From Gymnopilus junonius (lineage: Eukaryota; Basidiomycota; Agaricomycetes; Agaricales; Galerinaceae), in contig JADNYJ010000073.1 in NCBI GenBank assembly GCA_015501075.1, positions 62,001-126,000 on the forward strand: a stretch of DNA of 64,000 nt, given 5' to 3'. The notes beneath the pieces were generated by a model, which was given only the letters and a program-made list of their open reading frames with translations, had not been told where the DNA came from and made no database searches. Positions within the stretch are counted from its first letter, which is position 1. Every line of letters starts with the position of its first letter. Made by a program: the position numbers and the translations under genes. Below are positions 10,722-23,186 of this stretch, in pieces.

Positions 10722-11715
10722 TCAGGTGCCAAGACTCGGAGTGGGTAGATGTGGGATTTCGAAATCGAAATAAAGCATCCCTTTTTTTATTTTGCTTTGT
10801 CTCTGCATCTCCAGAAGCTTAGGAAGTTGGCTGGCCCCTGAAAAAGTTAACCCCGATATCAATTTATAGGCGAAGATTGTAGGATCTGGACCAGAAAGAA
10901 ACCATTGGGATAACTTGGCATGCCAAGGTTTACCGGCGGCGACAACGTGCAGTGTCCAAATACGAAGTGCAGAGGTTCACCTTTAATCAATGAGCACATG
11001 GGATGACGAGCAAGGGCTGCGCAAGTCACAGCAAATAGTGCACATTGGGACGGCACGTCTTGGCATCGATAACCACCAAGATTCAACAAGGAGCTACAAA
11101 CTCCAGAAGCAGAACTGAGATAGGAACAGACCGGCATGATTGGGATAAAAGACGATAGGCTCGATAGCGATAGGATCCTACCAGTCACTGCCCGAGGGCA
11201 TCAGATCCTCGGCGAGGGTAGTAAGAGTCCGAGGTTCTTGACTCTCTGGCATAAGTTAAGTATATAGGCCAAAAATATTAAGGGTGTAAAGCACGTCAGA
11301 GGGAATGAAATTTCTCCTAGACGAGCTAAGACGACCATGTCACCGTGGTGGCATTTTGAAAGACAAGGTAACCGATGATCGAAGATGCAGTATACTTATA
11401 TCTGGAAAAAAAAGTTATTTCATTATACAGAAAGGATATGGTTGACAAAACCTTCAAAAAGTGAAGAGAGGAATAAAATAGCCTGTAAACAGCCTTGAAA
11501 TCAAGAGACAACATCCTGCGGAGACACTCCGGTCAAAAACAAACAAAAATGTGACGCGTCACAAATCTACAAATGTTCATGTGACGTGACAGACGTGTTG
11601 TTTCCTCCTTCCAGAGTCATACCAAGACGCATTTACCGCAAAGTTCATGAAGAAGTAAGAGCTCGATACTCTTTGTAGGGTCTGACTAACATTTTGTGCT
11701 GTTATTACAGTTCTA
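10722..11715. other. Intergenic region between divergent MFS gene and RAP1 gene
   Basis: About 1 kb holds the promoters of two divergent genes. Minus-strand ORFs at 10859-11188 and 11326-11514 show no family signal and I do not call them. The only clear element is the GTGACGCGTCAC palindrome at 11551-11562, listed separately. Confidence 0.5.
11551..11562. promoter_or_regulatory. Palindromic MCB-type box upstream of RAP1
   Basis: The perfect 12-bp palindrome GTGACGCGTCAC contains ACGCGT, the MluI cell-cycle box bound by MBF-type (Mbp1/Swi6) factors at G1/S. It lies about 155 bp upstream of the RAP1 start codon. A related gtgacgtgac sequence follows about 20 bp downstream. The function is inferred from the motif only. 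Confidence 0.4.
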
Positions 11716-14700
11716 ATGGCTCGCAATGACTTTACTGCTAGTGACGATGATCATCTGATAGAATACATCGCCCAGCAGAACCCGGACTCTCGAGGACGGA
11801 TGGGAAATAACCTTTATAAAAATCTCGAAGAAAATGTATGTTATACTCGAGCTTTCCTCATTATTTTTCTTAAACACACCTATAGATTGGAAACAGATGG
11901 CCGTGGTCAGGGAATCACACATGGCAATCCTGGCGCGAGAGGTACAAGAAGAACCATCCGTGGTTCGACTATCATGTCAAAAAACATCTGAAGAAACGTC
12001 AGAAATTGGCGCGGGATCTGAGGAAGGAAGAGGAGGAGGGAGAGGGAGAGGAACAAGCTGACCAACGCACAAACAACAGGTCTGATACCAAACTCAAGTC
12101 AAAGCCCAAGCCGACGAGTGTCAAAGAGGAACAGCCCAAGATCAAGGTCGAGAAACCGAAGACGGAGCTTGATTCTGTAGTCGCTCGACATGATGAAGTG
12201 GTGACGAAGCCGTTCAAGGCAGCCGCTGGTTTGAGCGAAGAACCACAGTTCAAGACAGCCCTCAGGGCAGACAGGGTCAAGAATATCCCTTCGAAGCCTC
12301 AGGCAAAAGTCCGAGAGGAACCGCATCGTGCAACCTCTGTAAAAGCCTCTCACATGGAGGAGATTCCTGACAGTGAAGGCATTTCACCCGAGGCGACAGG
12401 TGACTCTGACGACCTCATGCTAGAACTGTTTGGACCGTCCGATGGCGAAGAAGAGTGCGTATTTTTTCCAAAATAAAATTCCCTGCGTATCCTAATCCGA
12501 CTATCTATTTCTAGGCCACAGCAACCCAAGTCGCCATCCAAGGTCCCTGCTTTGAATGGCTCACCATCTGCGCCCAAGCCGAGTTTTTCTTCCGAACATT
12601 TCTCTCAATTATTCCCGCTTCGTTCATCTGGCTCGACATCGCAACATCCGTCCCAAGGACCCACCCCTCCAAAATCCAACGCTGAGCAGTCCGCCATCGA
12701 GGAGTCCCAGCCACCTTCTCCGTCATACCTGTATCGACGATGGACGCCGCCAGAACCTGGCCAGCGTCAGCGTCCACGAAAGTCATCACCTACACCTCCA
12801 CCCAAGAAAGCAAAACCAAAGCCGAAGAAGAAGCCAGAAAGGAACATTTTCGAATCGTCGTCTCCTACACCGCCACCTCCCATAATGAATGTGAATGATG
12901 CTGCTCAGAAGGAGTTTGTGTTTGTAGTCGAGGGCCCGCCTCAGCCGAGTTTGAAACGGCCACGTCAGGTACAGAGGGATTCCGACTCGGATGAAGGGAG
13001 GAAGTGGCCACCGAAGAGGAGCAAGACGAATGCGGTTAATGATGAGGTTACGAAGTCTATCCAAGCTCGAAACCAGGATGTGGACATAGCTATGAACCTT
13101 CCATTGGAACAATCTGTCTTCCTGCCAGCACCTAACTTCAGATTTGTGCCTGCCGTCATTGCCCAATCTTCCAACCAGGCGTCGCAACAAAAGTCTCAAC
13201 AACCTCGGCAGCGACCTGAATCTCGTCCAGTACAACAACAGGTCAATGCGGTTGCATCATCTTCCAAAGTGAAACTTCCAGACAAGATTCTTGCTCGAGA
13301 CTCGAAGCCCTTCATTTCCGAGCAACACCAGCGCCAAGAAGAGGAGCGAGTTCCAGCTCCCGCCCTTACTCCAGCTCGTACTTCCGGGGCTGAAAATGGA
13401 CCTTCGGGCGATGATACGATCGCCGGACATAAGGCGCCAATCCCAGTTCGAGCTGGTCATGATCTTGGCCAAGTCCAAGGGCGATCAAAGGTAGAGGTGT
13501 ACAATCGGACGACTACTACTGCAGCCATTACGATTACGAACGCCAAGGATAAGGACAAGAGCCAAGATCATGCCAAGGAACGACCGAAAGTCGATCAAGG
13601 CAAATTACATTCTATTACCCATGAGCACACCCGTCCGGTTGAAAATGGACAACATCCCGAGGGTGTTATCTTCACTGTTAATCTTGATGGCCCCTCCAAT
13701 GGTGCCTCTATTGCTAATCCAAATCTTGTTCCGGCTCCAACCCCAGTTTCTAACACCAATGCCCCCCCTTCCGCTCCAATGGTCCTGAACGTTGCTCAAC
13801 CCGCTGCCATGCCAGCAGCCAAGGTTTTTCCTACTGGTGGTGTCACTAAAGGTAACGGTCACGCGTTACCCTCCAAACCTGTTCAGGCAAACGACCCGTT
13901 CATTTCTACATCTACAAATGCTACACCAAAACCAAAGGTACAACGAACGGCCGCAGTTCCTGAGACCGATACTGACAAATTCAAGGCTCGTGCTTCAGAT
14001 CAGCCACAGCAAGGAGGAAACGAGCAGCCTGAACATGAGCGTGCTTACGCCCTCGAGCCCAAGCCGCCTCGCAAGATTGACCTGCACAGGCAAAGTTTGG
14101 CTAAGGCCAAGGCGAAGCATTCTCGTGCGAGCGCGTCTTTGAGTTCTTCCGTCAACAGGCCTAATTCTGCCTTGTCACGTCGGGAGTCGTTGTTGAGCAC
14201 CCATTCGCGTAGTTCGACTACTACTACTACTGCCTCCTCCACAAATTCTCTCAATCTCATCAAAGCCAAACTTTCCAAGTCCAAATCGGGCCTCTCTTCT
14301 TCTACCGCCTCTCGTCGCCGCTCATCTATGCTTTCCATTGCCCAACTCGACCCAGATGAACGTCCAAAATTCGCTGAAGTGGCCGCGATGGAGATTTCAG
14401 AAGCGTTACAAGATTTGGCGGATACTTATGGTGTCTCCGCCAAGATTGCGATGAAAACGTATATTAACACGGGCAATTTGCAGTATACGGAAGCTGTCCT
14501 TCAGAATTTCTATACGAATTTAGCTGCTGCTGAGAAGGATGTTTATGCTAGGTTACCGGAGTTGCTCAAAGTCAATCGGAGGAATGAAGAGGATGATCAT
14601 GATGAAGAAGAGGAAATCCCAGAGGGTTTAATACCGGATTCGCACCGGTCTTCACCTAGCAAAGAACCTCGAGAGAATGAGCGGACTCCACAACGCCAGC

Positions 14701-15578
14701 CCCGCCCCTCAGGCTCGGCTTCAGCGTCACCTAAACGTCCTCGAACGAGTATGATGTCCATCAAGCCTCTCCTCGCAGTGGATGAAGATCTCCCTTTGTC
14801 GGATTACTCACCGCCCAACTCTTCCAGAGCTGGTCAGTTCGCTCGGCTAACAAAGCAGGGGCGGAAGGAGGAGGCATTAGAGAGGGAGAAGAGGAGGGCG
14901 AGTGGGATTCATATCTCATCGACGCAGGCTGAGGCTCCTGAGATGCCTGAAGGAGAACGGCGGACTTCTCCTCCGCCAGGCTATGCGTTGGAGGACAGGG
15001 CTGAAGATGCATCGCCCTCACCTCATGATCGACGAATGGATAGTGTTGCTATGCAAACAGAGCTAGCGGTGGAAGTTCGTCGCGATGAGGCTGAACCGGC
15101 TGTTCCAGTGCAGAGCATGTACATGCAGTCGGACGATGATGACATATATGCTCACACCGACGATGAGTTTGCCCAACAAATGGGGGCTGGCGTCGGCAAC
15201 GATGAAGACGAAGTCGTTGTCGAGGTTGAAGGCGAGTCTAGTTCTAGTCCTATCAAGGATCGTCCTGTAGAAAGCGCAAATGAAGGCGTCAGAGAAGATA
15301 GGATGGACATCTCCCCTCTACGCGTGAACTTGGAGCCTGAAGCACCCCCGCCCAGGGATATCCACGAGGTCATCGACGAACTTGAGAATGCGAACCCTAA
15401 ACTCGCCAAACGGCATCGTGCATTGGCTTTCAATGTTACGCAGGAGAATGTAGACAAGATGAGGGAGTTTGAGGCCGCGAATGATCCGAAGGAGCTTATG
15501 TTATTGTCAATCAAATGGGCCAAAGAATTTCTGAGGGATCATGTTGCGATTGGCAAGAATTCGGGTTCGCCTGAATAG
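11716..15578 (+). CDS. Rap1-type telomere-binding protein
   Basis: There are three exons, 11716-11835, 11886-12454 and 12515-15578, giving about 1250 aa. The N-terminus is the Rap1 Myb domain: FTASDDDHLIEYIA and GRMGNNLYKNLEEN in exon 1, then NRWPWSGNHTWQSWRERY and a basic KKHLKKRQK in exon 2. The domain is split by the first intron at a phase-0 junction. A very long Pro/Ser/Lys-rich disordered middle follows. Near residues 830-890 there is a helical segment (MEISEALQDLADTYGVSAKIA), and the C-terminus has NPKLAKRHRALAFNVTQENV, possibly the protein-interaction (RCT-like) end. Rap1 family members act in the nucleus at telomeres, often through TRF or shelterin partners. No BRCT domain precedes the Myb domain from this start, unlike many Rap1 proteins. 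The frame is intact throughout. An MCB palindrome lies in the promoter. Confidence 0.85.
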
Positions 15579-16537
15579 AATATTGGAAAAGCAAATCTTG
15601 GCCGAGCCACAGGGAGTGAAAGACCGTGTGGTAGCCCGAGCTCCAAGATTTACTTTTGGTTGCAAAATTGAATGTGGCTTTTTAACGTTTTAATCGTCTT
15701 TCTACTATAAATTCTACTTATTTTACTTCTCATGTTGCGTAGGTTGACTACCAATTTAGGGTATTCTAAAATATACCCATTCACGGTGTTCAGTCTGATG
15801 CTGGTGTCCTGGTCGTCGTCCTTCAGAGTGAATCCAGGTGGGAATCGCTATGAAAGCGCCTATTAAGTTAGAGATGCTTCACTCACCGAAATCGGTTATG
15901 AACAGGACTATAACAATAATGTAAACTTGCCGGCATTCCACTCCTATGCTACTATCTAGCCGACGCTTTAGCTAATTATTGGCTAACTTTTATAGGTGCT
16001 TATGTTGACCTATGAGTACCCTTTACACGTTCTCTAAAAATCTGGCTTAAATAGAATACAACACCCTTGTTCAGCATCTAATCCAGAGTCCGTTATCCCA
16101 ATCAGGGTAGAAATTATATCAAGGAGCCTTGTTTTTTGTACACGCAGCTGATTTACCGGTTGAGAATGTAACACGACTTTCCAAAATCGATAACAATGTC
16201 ATTGGAATCCTTTAAAGTCGGCCTTCTTCCTGTTTTCAACTCGGGTCCTAAATCGTGCCACTCCCGAGCTTTCCCTTACTTTCCATATTTTCTTCAGGGT
16301 GGCACCTGCGGACGAGGTTTTGCATCCCTAAGCAGGCAAGCAAACCAATCCCATCAAGCTTTACAGATGATGATTCCTGTGCTGACTTGGACTTTGATTA
16401 AACAGGCTGTCCGGAGCGTGAACCTTCTACTGGCACCTTCTGTCAGTATTTATTATTAGCCTCACCGGTCCCTCTTCTAAGGTCCTCCTCATATAGTGAC
16501 ATTTTAGCAAACACGTCAATCAGACCGCAAGATTGTG
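15579..16537. other. Intergenic region
   Basis: AT-rich sequence between RAP1 and the F-box remnant. A 87-codon ORF at 16196-16459 lacks family features. I see no gene, repeat array or RNA element. Confidence 0.5.
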
Positions 16538-18171
16538 ATGGATCCTACTAGACGTGATTTTACGACCCGACTACCTGGAGAAATACTCTCCAGCATCTTT
16601 GAACTTGATATCCTAGATATCTCATTCTTGTTCGACCCCGAGTGATACGGAGTCTCCTTTGCATCGTATGATCTCCGTAAAAGAGCCACGACACCATTAC
16701 GGGTAGGCCATATATGTCGGTGCTGGAGGCATATCGCACAGTCGACTCCTAAATTGTGGTGTTTCATTTTTATCAGGCTTGACTCCCCACACGTTGCAAT
16801 AGCTATCAAGTTTGCCAGAGAATGCATTGACAGGTCATGTTCCTTGACTCTGACGATTCATGTGTGTGTAGACAACTCTGCGCAATATAGAGTGGCACCT
16901 CTTGGCTCCTCTACAAATGCCTTGAATGAGGTCAGCGACATTATCCGACAATGTTGCGCCCGTTGTCATTCTCTCAATATCTCATGGCTTCCACCTTCCA
17001 CCTTCCTCTTTTAATTGGGAATTCCCCCATGCCAGCTCTTCATTCCCTGCGACTTCAAGGCGATCGCCGGGAGGCTGTTCCCGGTAACACCCACTTGGAC
17101 TTTACCCTGTCTCCAAATCTCGTCGATGTTGTTCTAGCCAATCTGAGCTTGGACTCAGTGCATCTTAACTGGGAAAACGTCAGAGCGATCAGTGTCACAG
17201 ATTTTGACATCATCGAAATTGCTGCACTCCTCACATGAGCCCCAAACATCAAGACTTTGACTTACCTGGATGGAAATGAAGGGATTCCTACTCCTATTGA
17301 CGATATTATCCATCATGGTGTTGAAGAATTTCACCTCCAGCTTGCAAACTTCAGATATGGAATCATGGATTACTTTTTGGACACTATCAGCTTTCCATTC
17401 CTGCAGACATTAATGTTCACTACTACACGCAGGCTTCTGAGCCATGCACTTTCTGGCTTCATCCAGCATTCTGAAGGCATCTGAAGAAACTTACATTAAC
17501 CTTACCAGCTTTTCTAGTCCCAGAAGAATGATTCCCTTCTTGTGGGACATTCCTTCATTGGAGACACTCTACCTTTCACCCCATGAGCATTGTTATTTCA
17601 AGCCACACAGATTTTTCAAGCATCTTGCAGAGACTTGGTGCTCCCCTTTCCTGCTGAGGATGATCAACCTCCTTTCCTCCCAAATCTTACATCTCTAACC
17701 TGTTCATTTTGTTTCAATCATAGGGGTCCTGAGGAGGCCAGTAGAGCACCAAATTCTCTTGGAACGACATCAGTGCCATCTTTGGTCATCTTTTGAATTG
17801 AAGAATCCTCATCAACAACCTTTGCACAGCTTCAGGTTTTATATCTACCATCCAGAACCTGGTTGTAAAGAAGATGATCTGTTTAGAATCCCCAAACCAG
17901 CCCTTGCCTGAATCAGATCTCTTTTGGGGCCAGCATGGAGATACATATTATCTGGATAATTAATGACAAGGTGGATGGGATAGATTTAATGCCATCCCTT
18001 GAGGACCTTGAAGACAAGGGAGAAGATGGCCAGGGTGAAGATGAAGAAGAGTCTGGTGATAATGATGAAGATGATTCCAATGACTCTGACAACTATTCTG
18101 AGGAAAATGAGGATAATAATAAGAGAGATGATGAAGAAAGCAAGGCTGATAATATGAACATTGATCAATGA
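16538..18171 (+). pseudogene. Degenerate F-box protein gene (copy 1)
   Basis: The start MDPTRRDFTTRLPGEILSSIFELD is a clear F-box beginning. It hits a TGA within 40 codons, and the expected continuation (HICRCWRHIAQSTPKLWCF) is present in another frame at about 16700-16760. Downstream, ALHSLRLQGDRREAVPG, LVDVVLANLSLDSVHLNW and IKTLTYLDGNEGIPTP look like LRR sequence but are separated by stops and frame changes (for example at 17013, 17236 and 17482). The 3' end encodes an acidic tail (LMPSLEDLEDKGEDGQGEDE) that closely parallels the tail of the minus-strand copy at 23187-23414. No simple set of introns rescues the frame, so this is probably a decayed F-box gene. It was presumably an SCF adaptor. 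Confidence 0.7.
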
Positions 18172-19346
18172 TTCTCCAAAGCCATCATACTGTGGAGCAT
18201 GTGCACCGATTACACACAGAGTCAGCTCCTGACAGTGATGGGCGCTACATCTAAGCATGGTCAATGTTGTACAGAAAATTAAACTTTTGTATTTAATCTG
18301 TTGTTTCTTCACCTTCCTCTCTATCCATTTCCTTAAAAAGCACTCAGTTTTCTTCTTCTTGTCCTCCAGTTACTCTCTTCTCATGACTCAGAAATCCTCT
18401 TCTCTGTCATTTTCATCATTTATTTCTCGCGACTTTACTAGCTCTTGGGTATAAAAGCCCTGTAGTAGCTAGAACTTTTCCCACCTCGTAATCTAGAGGA
18501 CATAGCTCAACCTCTAAGCATCTTACGCCATAATGGAAAGGCAAACTTTTATTCTGTCATCTAATCTACGATTCTCTAGTAAAAGCGACTGACGGAGTTG
18601 TCAATCACCTTCAATATTTTTATTCCTCAACAGAGATATATATACTCTCGAGCTAGCTCTGACTGTCCGAAGCAAAGGAAAAGAGGGTCATGAGATGTCA
18701 TAATAAAATGATCTAAAAGTAAAGAAAAGTAGTAAATACTAGTACAACCCTTTGTACTTGTATAATTTTATGTATGTAATGCATTTCGTAAAAAAATCCC
18801 AACATTGCCCAACCAACCACCTAACTACCTAGATGCCTAACCAACAAGACACATCCACCCTTTATAAAACTAAGGACCAAGCATGTAACCCCTATAATGC
18901 ATACCCACCCATACCCATACCCCATAGTACATACACCGCACATCATAGACATAAACATATGAGGAAGCACGGGAAAATTGAAACGACAACAATGACGACG
19001 ACAGTGAACGAATGGTTCGACAGCAACGACAACAGCAACAACAGCCATAACAGCAACAGCAAAACATGGGCAGTGGTCTAGCTTATCTTGAAATAATAAA
19101 AACGTGTACACATACACATGGAATGGATGAGGGAGGGAAAAGTTGCATGGTATGCGATGGTGGTCCTGGTTTAGTCGTCGTATGCCGTCGTTGATCAGGT
19201 AGGGTAGTGGCAGGGCTGGGTCGTACGCAGAGGTTGATAGATTGAAAGCCGAGCGAAGGAAAAAAAGAACTAGGAAAAAGAAAAGGAAAGAACGAAGACA
19301 AGTGAATGCCGAGCAAGGCAGAGTGCAAAGGGAGGGCGGTCTGAAC
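18172..19346. other. Intergenic region between F-box remnant and eIF2A 3' end
   Basis: This holds no supported gene. ORFs here (18821-19396 minus, 18833-19081 plus) are composed of AAC/GAC/AGC trinucleotide-like sequence around 18980-19070, with no conserved protein features. The stretch probably contains the eIF2A 3' UTR. Confidence 0.5.
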
Positions 19347-22020
19347 TTAAGCCTCCAACACAGTGAGCTCCTTGCGGATCTCAGCCTCGCCCTCAATCTT
19401 CCTCAGCTGGGTAGCTTCGAGTCTTTCGCCCCTCTTAGCCTTCTCTTTCAGTTCTTCAATCGCTTTCAACTGCAAAATAAAAGTCAGTACGTGTAAATGT
19501 AAAGAAAACCAACGCCAAGCAAGGCAAACATTACCTTCTTATTCAAATTCCTCGCCTTCTTCGCAACAGCATCCAAAGCAGCTCCGTCCGCACCAGGCGT
19601 CGTCGGCATCGCGTCCACATCCACAGCGGCAGTGCCAGCAGCAGTGACGATCACAGGCGGAGGAGTCGGGACGGGCGTCGGGATGACACTGCCACCACCT
19701 CCGGCACCGTTCGCTCCGGGTCCCTTCCTCCCTTTCCCTCTATTCCCTTGACCTTGACCTTGGTACTGGCCTCTACCCTGGCCTCCCTCTTGTCCCTGTC
19801 CCCGAACACCCTGCTCAAGCAACCCAACATCCAACGGCGCCCCATCCTCACCCACCGGCGTCCCCGGCCCCGACCCCGGCGCAGAAACGTCCTTCTTCCC
19901 CTTCCTCTTCCTATTCCCTCCTTTCTGACCCTGACCATCCGGCCCAGGACCGGGACTAGGCGACGTCGGCGCGCCGGGGACGTGTCTCCTCCCCCCACCA
20001 CCGCCATTCTGTTGCCCGCCATAGCCATAGCCATTCTGCTGTCCATACCCAGGCGCCCCGGGCACTGGACCCGGACTCCTCCCGTACCTCGGCGGCGTCG
20101 CGCTCCCATTACCCCCGACACCCATCCCGGGCCCGCCCTCGTCCTCCCTCTTAAAATCGACGGCGTGGCGAGACCCCTGGCTCCAGGCGGCCGGTACGCC
20201 CCCGCCGGCTTGGCCGCCACCGGTTTCTGCACCTTCTCCGCCTCCCGTACGCTCTCGCTCGCTGCGGGGGCAGGCGGCACCATCTGTGGGAAGGGGGGAA
20301 CGTTCTCCACGGGCGTTGGGCGCCACTGGGCCTGATACAATTCCTCCGTGGACTGCACGTGCACTAGGGGCCCGGAACAGTGCCATATCTTGATCCCATT
20401 ATCCACCCTCAGCCTTGGGGAGAGCGTGGCAGTGAGGAGGAATCGACCGTCTGGCGACCAGGCGCAGTATGAGGTGTTCGGAGCAGAGATGGTGGTCACC
20501 CTAGCGAGGGTCTTGCGGTCCATGATTTCGATTTTACCAGCAAGGTTGCCGAACCCTGCGAGGGCGATGAGTCGACCTTGCGGGTTGAAAGCAATGAAGT
20601 TGTGTGGAGAGGCACCGAAATCGTGTAGGGGCCTCACGCGCTGGTCGAATAGCATCGTTTTGGCTGGCATGTCTGATTGGGATAACACCATAGTTACTAT
20701 GTGTTCAAGATAAATAGACAGAAGAACATACATCCATAAACGACGCCAAATTCCTTGGAATTTGGACTCCACGCAAAATCATGGATTGGACCCTCTTTGT
20801 CCAGCGTAACCCTGCAATCAAAGTTGCCCGCAGCGCTGAGCAGGTACATGCCCGTCTCGCCGTAGTAGCTCTTGTTCGAGTTGTCGACCTCGGTCTGCGT
20901 GAGTAGCAAGAGCTGCGTCCCGAGCGTGTTCCACTTCATCTGTGCCCGATCCGCTTTGAAGAAAGTCTTCTGGCAAGTGGGGGTGCTGTTAAGTGCGACG
21001 AGGCTGTAGATTTTAATGCTAGCAGGAGCACCCTACGAATCCAGTTAGGGAGGCAAAGCAGAATGGTGAAAAACAAACACACCTTTTTCTCCGCAACGAA
21101 GACAGCGATGGAAGGGTTCAACCCCGGGCTGAGCGACACGGCCGTCGAGCCTTCCACTTTGAGCTTATCCACGACGCCCTTCGACCAGTCGGAGGGGCGG
21201 AAGACCTGGATCTCGGAGGATACGAGCCTGATCGCGTGCGACTCAGAGACGGTATACTGCAGATCCCATCCCTCCTGCGACTTTTGCGTGAAAGATATCA
21301 ACTCCTCCCCTGTCGAGGCTGAGAAGACGCGGAGGTTCTTGTGTTGAGCGCCGTCTTCTAGTTTGACTGTGGTAGGGATTAGGTGAGGTTATGTTAGGGT
21401 AAGGAAGGAAGGACGGAAGGGTGAAACACGCACCAGGTCGTTCCCAAGTTGAGAGGTAAGTGCCACGAGGCGAAAAGCTGATTTCAACAATGTTGGGAAG
21501 AGCGAGTTCTTGGAGGAGCTGAGCACCCTCTGCCTGGTAAATGCGAACCCTGAACACCAAAATAGAAATATGATCAGTTCCTACACTTCCTTCAAGAACC
21601 CCTGAATTTCCTCAGCGGCAAGTTGAAACGGCCGACAAAAAGCGGTGTGGGTTTGGCATTGCGCATGAGGAGAACATGCGGGACCAAAGGGACAGCAGAA
21701 AACTCACACAGTGGGCAGGGCATAGGCATAGAGTCGTCCGTCAGTGCTGTAGGTCTGCGTTCGAGCGGGTACATCTGGCGCGACAAATCCGGCGACGGGG
21801 GTGTATTCTGGTGTCCCGTTGACAAGGCCGAGGGACTTTTGAGCGCGGACTAATAAAAGCAAGTCAGTTTCATCATCTTCTCCCGATGCCCACAGAAAGT
21901 AAAAGTAAAAGCAACAGCGCTTCCTGCAGCTCGAGCGAATCTTGAATAGAAATCCCGCAGCTGCGCACGTGTTATGAAAAAAAAAAAGGCCTACTGACAT
22001 GCATATTGCTGAGACGCCAT
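19347..22020 (-). CDS. Eukaryotic translation initiation factor 2A (eIF2A)
   Basis: The exons read in order from ATG 22020: MASQQYAF, then RAQKSLGLVNGTPEY and STDGRLYAYALPT, VRIYQAEGAQLLQELALPN, FSPRGTYLSTWERP, the WD-type beta-propeller with MKWNTLGTQLLLLTQTEVD and SYYGETGMYLLS, GPIHDFAWSPNSKEFGVVYG, HNFIAFNPQGRLIALAGFGN and SYCAWSPDGRFLLTATLSPR. These are hallmark eIF2A segments. A Gly/Pro/Gln-rich linker and a charged C-terminal helix (AIEELKEKAKRGERLEATQL) end at TAA 19347. eIF2A is a cytosolic factor that binds the ribosome and can deliver Met-tRNAi independently of eIF2. The frame is broken once: AYRPPGARGLATPS continues in the +1 frame as FKREDEGG. One extra A in the run at 20153-20156 (plus strand) would restore the family sequence, so I read this as a base-call error rather than loss of the gene. 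Confidence 0.88.
20153..20156. other. Apparent 1-base deletion in eIF2A
   Basis: A run of four A (plus strand) lies where the conserved eIF2A sequence ATPS-I-FKREDEGG needs five. The frame before it is the propeller frame and the frame after it is the linker frame. See the finding on homopolymer deletions. Confidence 0.65.
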
Positions 22021-22559
22021 TTTTGAGCTTTACAGGATAGGACTGGGGACTCTGGGTGCGTGTTGGATAAAGCAAGTTAATGCTTCGAAGAAAGGGGACG
22101 AAAGCGAGGAAAAAGGGAAAAAGGGAGGAGTATGAACAAATCGATCACAAGCCGCAATAAAGATCTCGGAAATTTTGTAAAGTTGATCTTGTTTGCGTAT
22201 GTCTTTAGGGCTGGCTCTTTTTTTCCCTAATTTCCATTCAGTCCACACTCTTCTTTGTACTCGTGGCTGGTGTCCATCGGTCTTCTCTGGCCTCGTTTCT
22301 GGCGGTTTGACTTCTTCGCACTCTAACATCCCTTTCCTCCGATAAAAACTGGGTGTGTCAGATAACACCTTGCTTGAGAAGCCTCATCTTGACTTGTGAC
22401 TCGAGTTTGGAGCGACGCTTTAGAGTTGTAGAATATTCACTGCCAGATGCCGACTCTTCTTCGAATTCTATGGATATGACAGCGATTTAACGTGCTAGTA
22501 GTCGCCATCGTCCATCCAGGATCCCTATTTTCTTCAACTCCTTCAAACCCACTAAGTCA
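22021..22559. other. eIF2A upstream region
   Basis: A minus-strand ORF (22030-22368) overlaps the presumed leader and promoter of eIF2A. It has no recognisable features and I do not call it a gene. Confidence 0.4.
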
Positions 22560-22948
22560 CGTCTGTCGAAGGCAGTAAAAATGTCTTTGATATTCTCATT
22601 GTCAAAGCGCCTCGGAGTCGGACTAAATGTGACGCAGAGTCTTTCCTCTTGACACGGAGGCGATGTTCACTGTTTCGAGCATGCCCATTGCCTACTCGCC
22701 TGTTCAGCGCCATGCCCTGTGCAGACGTTGACAAGATAGAAATGCTGGAATAGACTGATGAACATAGAGCTTAGTCGGTGATGCGCGATGAATGTCAGTT
22801 TCTCCAGGGATTGAGAACTAGCACTAACCAAGCGAAGATTCATAGCTTTTTTTGGCGAACATTGCATAAACTCGATATCAAGTTTTTTGAAGTACGAGCT
22901 GGGTAATATATACATCCTTCTTACGACCTCATTCTCTTGACTCCGCAA
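22560..22948 (-). pseudogene. Possible F-box/LRR gene fragment
   Basis: One frame reads SSYFKKLDIEFMQCSPKKAMNLRLVSASSQSLEKLTFIAHH, which has the leucine spacing of F-box-associated LRRs. No F-box start, introns or continuing frame was found, so it is at most a fragment. It lies near the second F-box remnant but not in a position to be part of the same reading frame. Confidence 0.3.
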
Positions 22949-23186
22949 AACGTTTGAACCCGCAATATTTTTGCAAGGGTCTACATTTGGCTCAATATTT
23001 AATAACTGACTTCTGATTTACTCATAGTTTTAAGTGTGTACATTGTGTAAGTATTCAATATTCAATATTTAATATTACCGGAATCTTAAAATAATCTGCA
23101 GAACAAACCAGCCACGTTGGTAACTCGATCCTAGGTCTCTGAGCACGCTATTGAGTGAGGACGGCATACTGATACTTAGAGCATCG

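Noticed and set aside
10859..11188. 109-codon minus-strand ORF with several Cys residues, considered as a secreted or hydrophobin-like protein
   Set aside because: The Cys spacing does not match the hydrophobin pattern, there is no signal peptide at the start, and there is no splice context.
12786..13238. Long antisense and out-of-frame ORFs across RAP1 exon 3 (for example 12786-13238 minus, 14045-14338 minus)
   Set aside because: Shadows of a long GC-rich, low-complexity exon; none has conserved motifs.
18821..19396. 191-codon minus-strand ORF and overlapping plus-strand ORF near 18833-19081
   Set aside because: The translations are low-complexity Cys/Phe/Val or Asn/Ser runs from trinucleotide-like DNA with no family motif. 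The position fits the eIF2A 3' flank.
19748..20335. 195-codon plus-strand ORF opposite the eIF2A linker
   Set aside because: A Pro/Arg-rich mirror of the Gly/Gln-rich linker on the coding strand, with no independent evidence.
22030..22368. 112-codon minus-strand ORF directly upstream of eIF2A
   Set aside because: It overlaps the expected promoter and leader, and has no recognisable domain or splice support.
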